Source: Lachnospiraceae bacterium UBA3282 (GTDB lineage: Bacteria; Bacillota; Clostridia; Lachnospirales; Lachnospiraceae). From it: a stretch of DNA of 63,905 bases. The stretch is taken from contig DETS01000073.1 of the NCBI GenBank assembly GCA_002361735.1, positions 11,775 through 75,679 on the forward strand, given 5' to 3'. A program made the translations under genes and the position numbers. The notes below the pieces were generated by a model. The model was given only the letters and a program-made list of their open reading frames with translations, did not search any database and was not told the origin of the DNA. Positions 24,230 through 33,056 of this stretch are shown here, in pieces (position 1 is the stretch's first letter; each line of letters starts with the position of its first letter).

Positions 24230-25534
24230 ATGTTTCGCAAAGTACATCTGTATCTGACGGCGCTCTGCGCCGGTATCACCACAACCATCCTGATCGTAAT
24301 GTCCCTCCTGTACTTATATCTTTCTGAAAAGGAACTCTATGAAAACCAATTCCGTTCTTTTCAAAATGATATGAGCACCATCGCCACCAGTTTAGAACAG
24401 CAGTCCGTCATTTCCATGGAATGGCTTTCCAAGATGGAAACCCGCGGCAGCTATACGTTTTATGTATTGGATAACGGTGTCCCTTTTTTATATAATCGAC
24501 TCTCCAATCTGTCGGAGTCTTCGGACACGCGCAAAATACTGGATTCCTGTCTGGAATATTATCAAAACACTTTCGAGGTCAATTTTTCGGAAGAAATCGA
24601 CGATAACGCCTACAATACCTGCCATCACGTAGAATTTCCCTTTGATCCTGCCGGGAAAAAGCACGCGTTTCATATCAGTGTCATTGAGTTAAACCGCGGC
24701 ACTTCCTCCCTGCAGCTTCTGATTCTCTCTCCCTTGGACTTTCTCCGGGAACAGATTACCAGACAGAGGGTACGTTTTTTTCTGATCGATATTGCCGCCA
24801 TCCTTCTGTTGTCTCTCTTTTCTTTTTTCTTTACGGGAAAACTGCTGCAGCCTGTGATTGAAAGCCGCAGAAAGCAGACCGAATTTATTGCCGCAGCATC
24901 CCATGAGCTGCGCACGCCCCTCGCCGTGATTCTCTCCGCCGCCGAATGCTTACGGGATGCGGATGCCAAAAGGCAGACCCGCTTTCTGGAAACGATCAGG
25001 CAGGAAGGCGAGATTTTGACCTCTTTAGTCAATGACATGCTCACCTTAAGTGCCTCCGATTCACAGCGCTTCTCCTGCCACCCGGCTCCCGTGGAGCTGG
25101 ACACGCTGTTCATCAACACCTACGAAGCCTTTGAACCGCTTGCCGCCGAAAAGAAGCTTTCCTTAACCATCTCCCTGCCGGAAGAAGCCGTTCCGCCCTG
25201 TATGGCGGATGCCGACCGCATGGTACAGCTTCTTTCCATCCTGCTCCACAACGCTCTCAGCTACACCCCTGAGGGCGGACACATCGACCTTGCTCTTTCC
25301 TACAAAAAGAACCGTTTCCATCTGACCGTATCGGATACCGGCATTGGGATTCCGGATGAAGATAAGAAAAAGATCTTTGACCGCTTTTACCGCGCAGAAA
25401 AAGCCCGAAGCACTAAGGGGCACTTCGGGCTTGGTCTGTCTATCGCCGCCGAGATCGTAAGACTCCATCACGGGTCCATCAGCGTCAGCGACCGTGAGGG
25501 CGGCGGAAGCGTATTTACGGTGATCCTGGGGTGA
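24230..25534 (+). CDS. Sensor histidine kinase, partner of the OmpR regulator
   Basis: 434 residues. Membrane spans at about 10-32 and 181-202 enclose an extracellular domain of roughly 150 residues that I cannot assign to a family. The kinase core has the phospho-acceptor His225 (AAASHELRTPLAVILSAAE), the N box LLHNALSYTPEGG, the G1 box LTVSDTGIGIPDED and the G2 box GHFGLGLSIAAEIV. There is little or no HAMP domain between span 2 and the histidine. It is co-transcribed with the regulator. Near its 3' end the coding DNA contains a hairpin that reads as a terminator for the opposite strand (25398-25432). Confidence 0.95.
   Translation: MFRKVHLYLTALCAGITTTILIVMSLLYLYLSEKELYENQFRSFQNDMSTIATSLEQQSVISMEWLSKMETRGSYTFYVLDNGVPFLYNRLSNLSESSDTRKILDSCLEYYQNTFEVNFSEEIDDNAYNTCHHVEFPFDPAGKKHAFHISVIELNRGTSSLQLLILSPLDFLREQITRQRVRFFLIDIAAILLLSLFSFFFTGKLLQPVIESRRKQTEFIAAASHELRTPLAVILSAAECLRDADAKRQTRFLETIRQEGEILTSLVNDMLTLSASDSQRFSCHPAPVELDTLFINTYEAFEPLAAEKKLSLTISLPEEAVPPCMADADRMVQLLSILLHNALSYTPEGGHIDLALSYKKNRFHLTVSDTGIGIPDEDKKKIFDRFYRAEKARSTKGHFGLGLSIAAEIVRLHHGSISVSDREGGGSVFTVILG
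25398..25432 (-). terminator. Intrinsic terminator embedded in the kinase gene, for the convergent gene
   Basis: AAGCCCGAAG (25401-25410) and CTTCGGGCTT (25423-25432) form a perfect 10-bp stem. On the minus strand it is followed by a short T run (25402-25398). It lies 130 bases beyond the stop of the convergent hypothetical gene and within the G2-box region of the kinase coding sequence. Confidence 0.6.
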
Positions 25535-25562
25535 AACGCCGCATTCTCCGCACTTAAATATA

Positions 25563-26381
25563 TCACTTTCCTGTCTTCGGCTTGGGATTGGTCAGCACGC
25601 TCGGTATCTTAAAGAATACAAAATTCTGGGCAAGCTCCGTGGATGCTTCGGAGAGCACATCGGTATTTACGCCAAGCTCGACCTTTTCTCCCGTAGCCCT
25701 CTCAAGCGCCTGCTGCCGCAAACGCGCACTGCTCACTTCCTTCCTGCCAAGATCGATCTTTTCCTGATACTCGCGCTCTTTTTCCCGCCGATACCACGCT
25801 TTCGTCGCCAGATCCATATACAGCTTATGCCGTTCGGCGCGTTTCTCCCAGAAACTTTTCTGTTTCTTTTTCTGCGCGGAGTCCGTGTGTTTGCCGCCGT
25901 TACGAAATCCCATCCGGAAGCTCTCGCCCCGATACTGCTCTTTGGTGGCGCCAAAATAATGCACGCGATAGCTGCCGCCCGCGTAGGCGCTCCAGGGATT
26001 ATAAAAAGCAAAATCCTGCCGCAGCGTATCAAGCACCCACTTTTCGTAAGCCGGATCCGCCTTCATCGCCGCAAAGCCCTCGTCGGAGATATTGACAGAC
26101 ACCGCATCCCACTTTTGGGTCGCACTGGTGGGCAGACCGGATATTTTCTGATAAATATACGCCTTATATTGCTCCATGGACATAGCCTGTACCGCCTGCT
26201 CATTGCGGCTCCCCACCCGGGATGTTCCGTCCGCCTGCGCAAGTTTCTCCTGCACCGCCTCGGCAAAAGCGCCCGCCGCCGCGTTTTCCATGCCTTCCGC
26301 CGCTTTGCCGCCTGCCTTTTTCATATACTGTAACGCCTCCGCGTAAAACCGCGTCATCGGCGTAAATAGAAAGCCGCTCAT
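25563..26381 (-). CDS. Conserved-looking hypothetical protein, basic and helical
   Basis: 272 residues from the ATG at 26381, which has GGAGAGGAG upstream (longer in-frame starts up to 26582 lack a good site). It begins MSGFLFTPMTRFYAEALQYM. No signal peptide or membrane span. A central segment NPWSAYAGGSYRVHYFGATK looks folded, and is followed by a highly charged Lys/Arg/Glu stretch (about 165-225) likely helical or coiled coil. It resembles proteins of unknown function from Lachnospiraceae, possibly the DUF6033 group, but I am not sure of that label. It is a single gene, convergent with the sensor kinase and divergent from the ABC-F gene. Confidence 0.75.
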   Translation of the reverse strand: MSGFLFTPMTRFYAEALQYMKKAGGKAAEGMENAAAGAFAEAVQEKLAQADGTSRVGSRNEQAVQAMSMEQYKAYIYQKISGLPTSATQKWDAVSVNISDEGFAAMKADPAYEKWVLDTLRQDFAFYNPWSAYAGGSYRVHYFGATKEQYRGESFRMGFRNGGKHTDSAQKKKQKSFWEKRAERHKLYMDLATKAWYRREKEREYQEKIDLGRKEVSSARLRQQALERATGEKVELGVNTDVLSEASTELAQNFVFFKIPSVLTNPKPKTGK

Positions 26382-26526
26382 GGAATCTGCTCCTCTCCGA
26401 TCCTGCGCCATCCGTCTCTGCATACAGATGCTGTCTGTTTCCGTTTCTTCTATTAAAAATATGTCTATACCAATAATACGAATCAGAAAGGCGAAAAGTT
26501 TCAAAAAGCCGAAACTACTTTTATCA

Positions 26527-26554
26527 TTGCAAAAACCTGCACTTTGTGTATAAT
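26527..26554 (+). promoter_or_regulatory. Promoter of the ABC-F gene
   Basis: TTGCAA (26527-26532), a 16-nt spacer, TATAAT (26549-26554), about 48 bases before the ABC-F start. Confidence 0.65.
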
Positions 26555-26601
26555 AAATAGCGTGACTCTTACAACGAAACAAAGAAAATATGGAGATTAC
26601 T

Positions 26602-28233
26602 ATGATTCAGGCAAATAACGTAACCTTACGCGTAGGAAAAAAAGCCCTCTTTGAGGACGTGAACATCAAATTTACCGAAGGAAACTGCTACGGACTGATC
26701 GGTGCAAACGGCGCAGGCAAGTCCACCTTCTTAAAGATCCTTTCAGGCGTTTTGGAGACCACGAACGGCGACGTGTCGATCACACCCGGCCAGCGTCTCT
26801 CCGTCTTAGAGCAGGATCACTTTAAGTACGACGCTTATTCCGTCATGGATACGGTCATCATGGGCAACGAACGGCTCTACCAGATCATGAAGGAGAAAGA
26901 CGCCATCTATGCCAAGGAAGACTTTTCAGACGAGGACGGCATCCGGGCCAGCGAGCTGGAGGCGGAGTTTGCGGAGATGGACGGCTGGGATGCGGAGTCA
27001 AACGCCGCCATGCTCTTAAACGGTCTGGGCGTTGAGACAGATCTGCACTACAGTCAGATGGCAGACTTAAACGGTAATGAAAAAGTCAAGGTGCTGCTTG
27101 CCAAAGCGCTCTTTGGCAACCCCGACATCCTGCTTTTGGACGAGCCCACGAACCATTTGGACTTGGACGCCATCGCCTGGCTGGAAGAATTTTTGATAGG
27201 TTTTGAAAACACGGTGATCGTGGTCTCCCACGACCGCTACTTCCTGAATAAAGTCTGCACACACACGGCAGACATTGACTACGGCAAGATTCAGCTCTAC
27301 GCGGGCAACTATGACTTCTGGTACGAGTCCAGCCAGCTGATCATCAAGCAGCGCAAGGAAGCCAATAAAAAGAAAGAGGAGCAGATCAAGGAGTTACAGG
27401 AATTTATCTCCCGCTTCTCCGCCAACGCCAGTAAATCCAAGCAGGCGACCTCCAGAAAGCGCGCTCTGGAAAAGATCGAGCTGGACGATATCCGTCCTTC
27501 CAGCCGTAAGTATCCCTATATTGATTTCCGACCCGAACGTGAGATCGGCAACGAAGTGCTCACCGTGGAAGGGTTAAGCAAGACCGTAAACGGCGAAAAG
27601 GTCTTAGACAACATCTCCTTCATTGTGGGACACGACGACAAGATCGCCCTGGTGGGCGGCAACGAACTGGCTAAGACCACCCTGTTGCAGATTTTGATGG
27701 GAGAGCTCGAGCCGGACGAGGGCACTTACAAATGGGGCGTCACCACCTCACAGGCGTACTTCCCGAAGGATAACACGGCGGAATTTGACAACGACTACAC
27801 CATCACCGACTGGCTGATGGGCTACTCTCCCGTAAAGGATGTGACCTATGTGCGCGGTTTCCTCGGACGTATGCTCTTTGCGGGCGAAGACGGCGTGAAA
27901 AAGGTGAAGGTGCTCTCCGGCGGCGAGAAGGTGCGCTGCCTGCTGTCTAAAATGATGATCAGCGGCGCCAACTGTCTGCTCTTTGACGAACCGACAAACC
28001 ACCTCGACATGGAGGCAATCACCGCCTTAAACGAAGGTATGAAGAAATTCAAGGGCGTGGAGATCTTCTCCTGCCACGACCATCAGGTCGTACAGACCAC
28101 GGCCAACCGCATCATGGAAATCCTGCCGGACGGCACACTGATCGATAAGATCACCACCTACGACGAGTATTTGGAGAGCGACGAGATGGCGCGAAAGCGT
28201 ACCGTTTACACCAACCATGAAGAGGACAACTAG
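26602..28233 (+). CDS. ABC-F family ATPase (YkpA/YbiT-like), translation factor type
   Basis: 543 residues from the ATG at 26602; the ATG at 26590 is part of the TGGAG ribosome site. There are two fused nucleotide-binding domains and no membrane part, as in ABC-F proteins that act on ribosomes. Domain 1 has Walker A GANGAGKST, signature region MADLNGNEKVKVLLAKAL and Walker B LLLDEPTNHLD. A charged linker (about 240-310) matches the P-site interaction motif region. Domain 2 has an atypical Walker A, VGGNELAKTTL, then signature VLSGGEKVRCLLSKMM and LLFDEPTNHLDMEA. Deviations at the first signature and second P-loop fit a subfamily common in Firmicutes. Its role in antibiotic protection is not shown. 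Confidence 0.92.
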   Translation: MIQANNVTLRVGKKALFEDVNIKFTEGNCYGLIGANGAGKSTFLKILSGVLETTNGDVSITPGQRLSVLEQDHFKYDAYSVMDTVIMGNERLYQIMKEKDAIYAKEDFSDEDGIRASELEAEFAEMDGWDAESNAAMLLNGLGVETDLHYSQMADLNGNEKVKVLLAKALFGNPDILLLDEPTNHLDLDAIAWLEEFLIGFENTVIVVSHDRYFLNKVCTHTADIDYGKIQLYAGNYDFWYESSQLIIKQRKEANKKKEEQIKELQEFISRFSANASKSKQATSRKRALEKIELDDIRPSSRKYPYIDFRPEREIGNEVLTVEGLSKTVNGEKVLDNISFIVGHDDKIALVGGNELAKTTLLQILMGELEPDEGTYKWGVTTSQAYFPKDNTAEFDNDYTITDWLMGYSPVKDVTYVRGFLGRMLFAGEDGVKKVKVLSGGEKVRCLLSKMMISGANCLLFDEPTNHLDMEAITALNEGMKKFKGVEIFSCHDHQVVQTTANRIMEILPDGTLIDKITTYDEYLESDEMARKRTVYTNHEEDN

Positions 28234-28234
28234 G

Positions 28235-29098
28235 GTGAAAGCAATCGACCTGCATACGCACACCTGTAAATCGGATGGCAGCTACACCCCTGCGGAATTG
28301 GTGGACTATGCCATCGAGAAAGATCTGGCGGCAATCGCCATCACGGATCATGACAGTATAAAAGGGCTTGACGAGGCGCTTTCTCATGCGGCGGCTCTGA
28401 AGGAAAAAGGGCTGCCCTCCGTCGAAGTGGTACCGGGCATCGAATTTTCTACCAAGTACGGGGAGCAGGACGTGCATGTCGTCGGACTTTACATCGCTTA
28501 CGACAGTCCTTCTTTTCGGGAAGCCTTAGAAAACTTTGTGGACTCCCGCACGACCCGTAACCAAAAGATGTGTCAAAACTTACAGGGCGCGGGCATCGAC
28601 ATCAGCTACGAAAAGCTGCGGACACGCTATCCCGATTCGGTCATTACCAGAGCGCACTATGCCAGCTATCTGTTTGAGGAAGGTTATGTCCAAAATCGGC
28701 ATGACGCCTTTGCCAAATATCTGGGCGACCATACGAAATACTTTGTCCCCCGGGAAAAGGTGACGCCCGTACAGGCAGTCAGACTGATCCTCAGCGCGGG
28801 CGGCATCCCCATCCTTGCCCACCCGCCCCTCTATCACATGGGAAACAGCAGACTGGATGGTCTGACCGCCTCCCTGAAAGAGGCGGGCCTGATGGGGATC
28901 GAAGCCTTTTACAGCACTTACACCAATCAGGATATCCGCGATATGCAGCGACTTGCCCAAAAATACGACCTGCTTTTAAGCGGGGGCTCTGATTTCCACG
29001 GCGAAAACAAGCCAGGGCTCGACTTAGGCTGCGGCTACGGGAAACTGTTTGTCCCGGAAGAACTGCTTACGAAGATGAAAGTCCGCCTCGGCGTATAA
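28235..29098 (+). CDS. PHP-domain phosphoesterase (YciV/3',5'-nucleotide phosphatase-like)
   Basis: 287 residues. The PHP metal-binding motifs are clear: DLHTHTCKSDGS at the N-terminus, ITDHDSI, EVVPGIEFS, then HPPLYHMG and SGGSDFHGENKPG near the end. The domain layout suits the trpH/YciV group, which hydrolyses 3',5'-bisphosphates or short RNA/DNA 5' ends. The GTG at 28235 starts immediately before the first motif, with AGAGGA upstream; an ATG at 28217 would add six residues and overlap the ABC-F gene by 17 bases. It is probably translated with ABC-F. Confidence 0.88.
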   Translation: MKAIDLHTHTCKSDGSYTPAELVDYAIEKDLAAIAITDHDSIKGLDEALSHAAALKEKGLPSVEVVPGIEFSTKYGEQDVHVVGLYIAYDSPSFREALENFVDSRTTRNQKMCQNLQGAGIDISYEKLRTRYPDSVITRAHYASYLFEEGYVQNRHDAFAKYLGDHTKYFVPREKVTPVQAVRLILSAGGIPILAHPPLYHMGNSRLDGLTASLKEAGLMGIEAFYSTYTNQDIRDMQRLAQKYDLLLSGGSDFHGENKPGLDLGCGYGKLFVPEELLTKMKVRLGV

Positions 29099-29178
29099 AT
29101 AACACCTGTAATGCAATGTTTTTCACCTGAAACCGCCAAGCAAACACAAAGAAATGCACCGGAAGGGGCACGTTACTT

Positions 29179-30000
29179 ATGAAACTTCTGTTTACGGATT
29201 TAGACGATACGCTCTTAAATGATCAAAGTCAGGTTTCTCCCGGCACAAAAGCCTTTTTGGACGAATTTTTGGCTGCCGGAAACCGTCTGGTGCTCTCGTC
29301 GGGGCGCCCGCTCGCGAGCGTGATGGAAGTAAAGGAAGCCGCCGGCTTACACCAACCCGGCATTTTCTTAAGCGGCTCCAACGGCACGCGAATCTACGAC
29401 TGCGACAGACAATGCACTCTCTTAAAAAAGGGACTTCCTCTCCCTTGGGTCTCCTATCTGCAAGAGCAGGCGAAGGCGCTCTCCCTCCACATCCAGACCT
29501 ACAGAGAAAAGGATGGGGAGCAGGATGCTGTCATCTCCCCCGCCGACGATGAGGAAATCCGCTTCTACCGTCGAAAAATCCATCTGCCCATGCTGGTTTC
29601 CGAGCAGCTTACGGATGCTCTGGACGATGATCCCTGTAAAATGCTGGCTATTAGTTTACATAACTATGATAAATTGGAAGCATTTCGCAAGAATATCGCG
29701 GATTGGGCGGAAGGTAAAGTCCGCACCATCTATTCCAGCGACAAATATCTGGAGGTCTATCCCTGGGACGCAGGCAAAGGCAGCGCCCTCTTCTTTCTCT
29801 GCGAACATCTGGGCGTTCCTGTCTCTGATACCTTCGCCGCCGGGGACGCGGAAAACGATATCTCCATGCTGGATGCCGCCGGCTGCGGGATTGCCATGAA
29901 AAATGCCACAGACACAGTGAAAGCCCACGCCGATGTTGTCACGGATTTGACCAACGATCAGGATGGGCTTGCTGATATCATGCGAAAACTGTTAAATTAA
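29179..30000 (+). CDS. HAD-superfamily sugar/nucleotide phosphatase, Cof-type
   Basis: 273 residues. Motif I TDLDDTLLND contains the nucleophile aspartate, motif II is LVLSSGRP, and motif IV is GDAENDISML. The large cap between motifs II and III is of the Cof (IIB) type. The start at 29179 follows GGAAGGGG. It is the last gene of the ABC-F/PHP/HAD run and meets the small acidic-protein gene tail to tail with a 4-base overlap. Substrate unknown; family members act on a broad range of phosphosugars. Confidence 0.9.
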   Translation: MKLLFTDLDDTLLNDQSQVSPGTKAFLDEFLAAGNRLVLSSGRPLASVMEVKEAAGLHQPGIFLSGSNGTRIYDCDRQCTLLKKGLPLPWVSYLQEQAKALSLHIQTYREKDGEQDAVISPADDEEIRFYRRKIHLPMLVSEQLTDALDDDPCKMLAISLHNYDKLEAFRKNIADWAEGKVRTIYSSDKYLEVYPWDAGKGSALFFLCEHLGVPVSDTFAAGDAENDISMLDAAGCGIAMKNATDTVKAHADVVTDLTNDQDGLADIMRKLLN

Positions 30001-30254
30001 CCTTCTAGGATCAGGTACCTCCCGTCTCCCACGTCAAATACTTCTTCCGCCTCCAGGATCTCCTCCTCATCAGCGCCCTCCAGATCGACGCCTTCTTCTT
30101 CAAAAAACTCCCACACTTCCTTGACGGAATCCACTACCACCGCCATGCACTCCTCCAGAAAGTTTTCCGCCTCCTCATAAGTTTCCGCCACCTTCTCAGG
30201 ATAGAGCTGTAACTGTTTCTCCAAAAAACACTGCACTACCGCCTCGTCAAACAC
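29997..30254 (-). CDS. Small very acidic hypothetical protein (85 aa)
   Basis: Begins at a GTG (30254) with AAGGAGGGAA upstream. About a third of its residues are Glu or Asp, with a run VDLEGADEEEILEAEEVF; it ends GDGRYLILEG. Predicted soluble and helical, with no cysteine-metal motif or signal. It lies 54 bases downstream of maf and is probably the last gene of the pheA-ppx-ppk-maf run. Similar small acidic proteins occur beside maf in Lachnospiraceae as I recall, but I know no function. Confidence 0.7.
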   Translation of the reverse strand: MFDEAVVQCFLEKQLQLYPEKVAETYEEAENFLEECMAVVVDSVKEVWEFFEEEGVDLEGADEEEILEAEEVFDVGDGRYLILEG

Positions 30255-30307
30255 TTCCCCTTCCCTCCTTTTTGCAATTTAATAACGCAAATTATTCTAC
30301 TATATAT

Positions 30308-30895
30308 TCACAGAAGTCCCCGCTTCTTAAGTTCCTGGCAAAGCCTGCCCACCGGCAGTCCCACCACATTGTTATAATCTCCGCAAATTCCCTGAATATG
30401 CGCGGCGCAAAGTCCCTGAATCGCATAGGCGCCCGCCTTATCCATCGGCTCTCCGCTATCGACGTAGGTTTTGATCTCCTCGTCCGTCATCGTGTACATC
30501 GTCACATCCGTACACTCCGAAAAGGTCGCATACATAGGCGCCATATCCTGATATTTCCAGGCAATCGTCACGCCCGTATAGACCTGATGACTGCCTCCCT
30601 GCAGTTCCTTTAACATCCGCACCGCATCCTCTTTATCCGCAGGTTTTCCCAATATCTTATCCCATGCCGAAACCACGGTATCCGCACCGATCACCACAAA
30701 ATCTTCCTTGCCCTCTGCGATCAGTTTCCCGCAGACATCCACTGCCTTTTGATAGGACAGTTCTTCCACCACTTCGTTCGGTTTCTCTTTTGTGATCTTT
30801 TCCTCCACCGTGCTCGGCACGACCTTAAAGGAGATCCCCACCTGCCGCAGCAGTTCCTTCCGCCGCGGGGATGCTGATGCCAAGTATATTTTCAT
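30308..30895 (-). CDS. maf: Maf-family nucleotide pyrophosphatase
   Basis: 195 residues. It starts MKIYLASASPRRKELL, the Maf signature, and carries VIGADTVVSAWDKILGKP with the catalytic-type aspartate, then the TDVTMYTMTDEEIKTYVDSG and DKAGAYAIQG segments. The family hydrolyses non-canonical or methylated nucleoside triphosphates and, in Bacillus, affects septum formation. The length is typical. It lies 13 bases downstream of ppk in the same run, so it is probably co-expressed with polyphosphate metabolism. Confidence 0.95.
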   Translation of the reverse strand: MKIYLASASPRRKELLRQVGISFKVVPSTVEEKITKEKPNEVVEELSYQKAVDVCGKLIAEGKEDFVVIGADTVVSAWDKILGKPADKEDAVRMLKELQGGSHQVYTGVTIAWKYQDMAPMYATFSECTDVTMYTMTDEEIKTYVDSGEPMDKAGAYAIQGLCAAHIQGICGDYNNVVGLPVGRLCQELKKRGLL

Positions 30896-30908
30896 GTTGT
30901 CATCCTTT

Positions 30909-33035
30909 CTAATCCTGGTGTGTTTTGGGAATGAACACCCTCTTATGCACCGTCCCGGTCTTTATCTTCGCCGCCTCTTTCGCTTCCCCGCAGAAAGTAA
31001 GCTGCGCGTTAAACCGTTCTTTGCCCCGCCTGTCAACCTTACCGTAGCTGCCGTCCTTCTGCAGGATATGCGCCTTCACCGTATCTTTCAGCTGGCTGTC
31101 CAGGATATGCCACAGCTTTTCCTGCAAGGCGGACTTTTCAATGGGAAAGAGGATCTCCACCCTGCGCTCTAAGTTTCTCGGCATCCAGTCCGCGCTCGCG
31201 CAGTAAAACTCCGGCGTACCGTCATTTTCAAAGTAAAAGATCCTTGCGTGCTCCAGGAAATTACCCACGATGGAGCGCACGGTGATATTGTCGCCGATTC
31301 CCGGCACATCCACACGCAGGCAGCAGATTCCGCGGATAATGAGATCGATCTTTACCCCTGCCGCTGCCGCCTCATAGAGCGCCATGATCACATCTTTATC
31401 ACAAAGGGCGTTCATCTTAGCGATGATCCGCGCAGGCCGCCCCGCTTCCGCATGCTCCCGCTCCCGCCGAATCAGATGGATAAAGCGGTCTTTCAGCCAA
31501 TAAGGGGCAAGGGAAAGCCGGTTCCAGCTTCTTGGTTCCGAGTAGCCCGAGAGCATATTGAACACTGCCGTGGCGTCCTCCCCGATCATCTCCGAACAGG
31601 TAAAGTAACCCACGTCCGTATAAAGCTTCGCCGTAGAGTCATTGTAATTTCCCGTACCCAAATGGACATACCGGCGGATACCGTTTTCCTCCCGTCGAAC
31701 AACAAGTGTTATTTTACTGTGCGTTTTTAACCCAACCAGACCATAGATAACATGGCAGCCCGCCTTCTCCAGTTTCTTTGCCCAGACGATATTGTTCTCC
31801 TCGTCAAATCTCGCCTTCAGCTCCACCAGCACGGAAACCTGCTTGCCATTCTCAGCCGCCTGTTCCAACGCCGCAATAATCGGAGAGTTGCCGCTGACGC
31901 GGTAGAGGGTCTGCTTAATGGCAAGGACGTCGGGATCCTTCGCCGCCTGTCTGATAAAGCGCACCACGGGCTCAAAGCTCTGATAAGGATGGTGCATCAG
32001 GATATCGCCCTCCCTGATCTTTTCAAACACATTTTCCTCCTCAGGAAGCTCCGGCACCGGCTGAGGCGGCAGATAATCATGCTCTTTCAACTGGTCAAAG
32101 CCATCCATGCCGTATAGTTTCATCAAAAAAGTCAGATCCAACGGTCCGCCGATCGCATAAATGTCTTCCTTGGGGATGGAAAGCTCCTCCCGGATCAGCT
32201 TAAGCAGTCTGCTGTCGATCCCGTCCTCCACCTCCAGACGGATCACCTGTCCCCACTGTCTCTTTTTCAGCTGTTTCTCAATCTCCTGCAAAAGATCCTC
32301 CGCTTCCTCCTCCTCAATGGTAAGGTCGGCATTTCGCATGATCCGAAACGGATAGCTGCACACGATATCATAATTCAGAAAAAGCTTATGGATATTGCGC
32401 TCGATCACTTCTTCCAAAAGGATGAGGCGGCGCTCCTCCTGCGCCGGAAGCTCGATCAGCCGCGAGAGGACGCTCGGCACCTGCACGGTAGCAAATTCAA
32501 GTTCCCCATCCCCGTTCTTTTTCGTTACCAGCGCTCCCAGATTCAGGGATTTATTGCGGATCAGCGGAAAGGGACGGGAGGAATCTACCGCCATCGGCGT
32601 CAGCACCGGATAAACATTGTCCATAAAATAACTGTCCACAAACGCCCCTTCTTCTCTGGTCAAATCCTCGTGATGGGAAACCAGATGAAGCCCGTTTGCC
32701 GAAAGCTGCGGCAAAAGCGAGCGGTTGTAGGTACTGTACTGCCTGTTCACCAGCTCATGCGTCTTTTCATTTACCAGAACAAGCTGCTCCGTTGCCGTCA
32801 TTCCCGCAATATCGTGCTTCTTATAGCCGGCATTCACCATATCTTTTAAGGACGCCACCCGCACCATGAAAAACTCATCCAGATTAGACGCCGTAATGCT
32901 CAAAAATTTCAGGCGCTCAAACAGCGGAAGCTGCTTATCCCGCGCCTCCGACAGCACCCTCTCGTTAAAGAGAAGCCAGCTGAGCTCCCTGTTGCTGTAA
33001 TACCTGTCCTCTGAAAAATCAACTTTCTGTGCCAT
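30909..33035 (-). CDS. ppk: Polyphosphate kinase 1
   Basis: 708 residues, the usual length. It transfers the gamma-phosphate of ATP reversibly to polyphosphate. The N-terminal domain starts NRELSWLLFNERVL. Catalytic region motifs: LVELKARFDEENNI, then GLKTHSKITLVVRRE with the phospho-histidine candidate, YVHLGTGNYN, and later IGDNITVRSIVGNFLEHARIF. It lies directly after ppx (21-base gap), so synthesis and breakdown of polyphosphate are encoded together. Identification is secure. Confidence 0.97.
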   Translation of the reverse strand: MAQKVDFSEDRYYSNRELSWLLFNERVLSEARDKQLPLFERLKFLSITASNLDEFFMVRVASLKDMVNAGYKKHDIAGMTATEQLVLVNEKTHELVNRQYSTYNRSLLPQLSANGLHLVSHHEDLTREEGAFVDSYFMDNVYPVLTPMAVDSSRPFPLIRNKSLNLGALVTKKNGDGELEFATVQVPSVLSRLIELPAQEERRLILLEEVIERNIHKLFLNYDIVCSYPFRIMRNADLTIEEEEAEDLLQEIEKQLKKRQWGQVIRLEVEDGIDSRLLKLIREELSIPKEDIYAIGGPLDLTFLMKLYGMDGFDQLKEHDYLPPQPVPELPEEENVFEKIREGDILMHHPYQSFEPVVRFIRQAAKDPDVLAIKQTLYRVSGNSPIIAALEQAAENGKQVSVLVELKARFDEENNIVWAKKLEKAGCHVIYGLVGLKTHSKITLVVRREENGIRRYVHLGTGNYNDSTAKLYTDVGYFTCSEMIGEDATAVFNMLSGYSEPRSWNRLSLAPYWLKDRFIHLIRREREHAEAGRPARIIAKMNALCDKDVIMALYEAAAAGVKIDLIIRGICCLRVDVPGIGDNITVRSIVGNFLEHARIFYFENDGTPEFYCASADWMPRNLERRVEILFPIEKSALQEKLWHILDSQLKDTVKAHILQKDGSYGKVDRRGKERFNAQLTFCGEAKEAAKIKTGTVHKRVFIPKTHQD

Positions 33036-33056
33036 ATCCCGATAAACTCCTTACTG

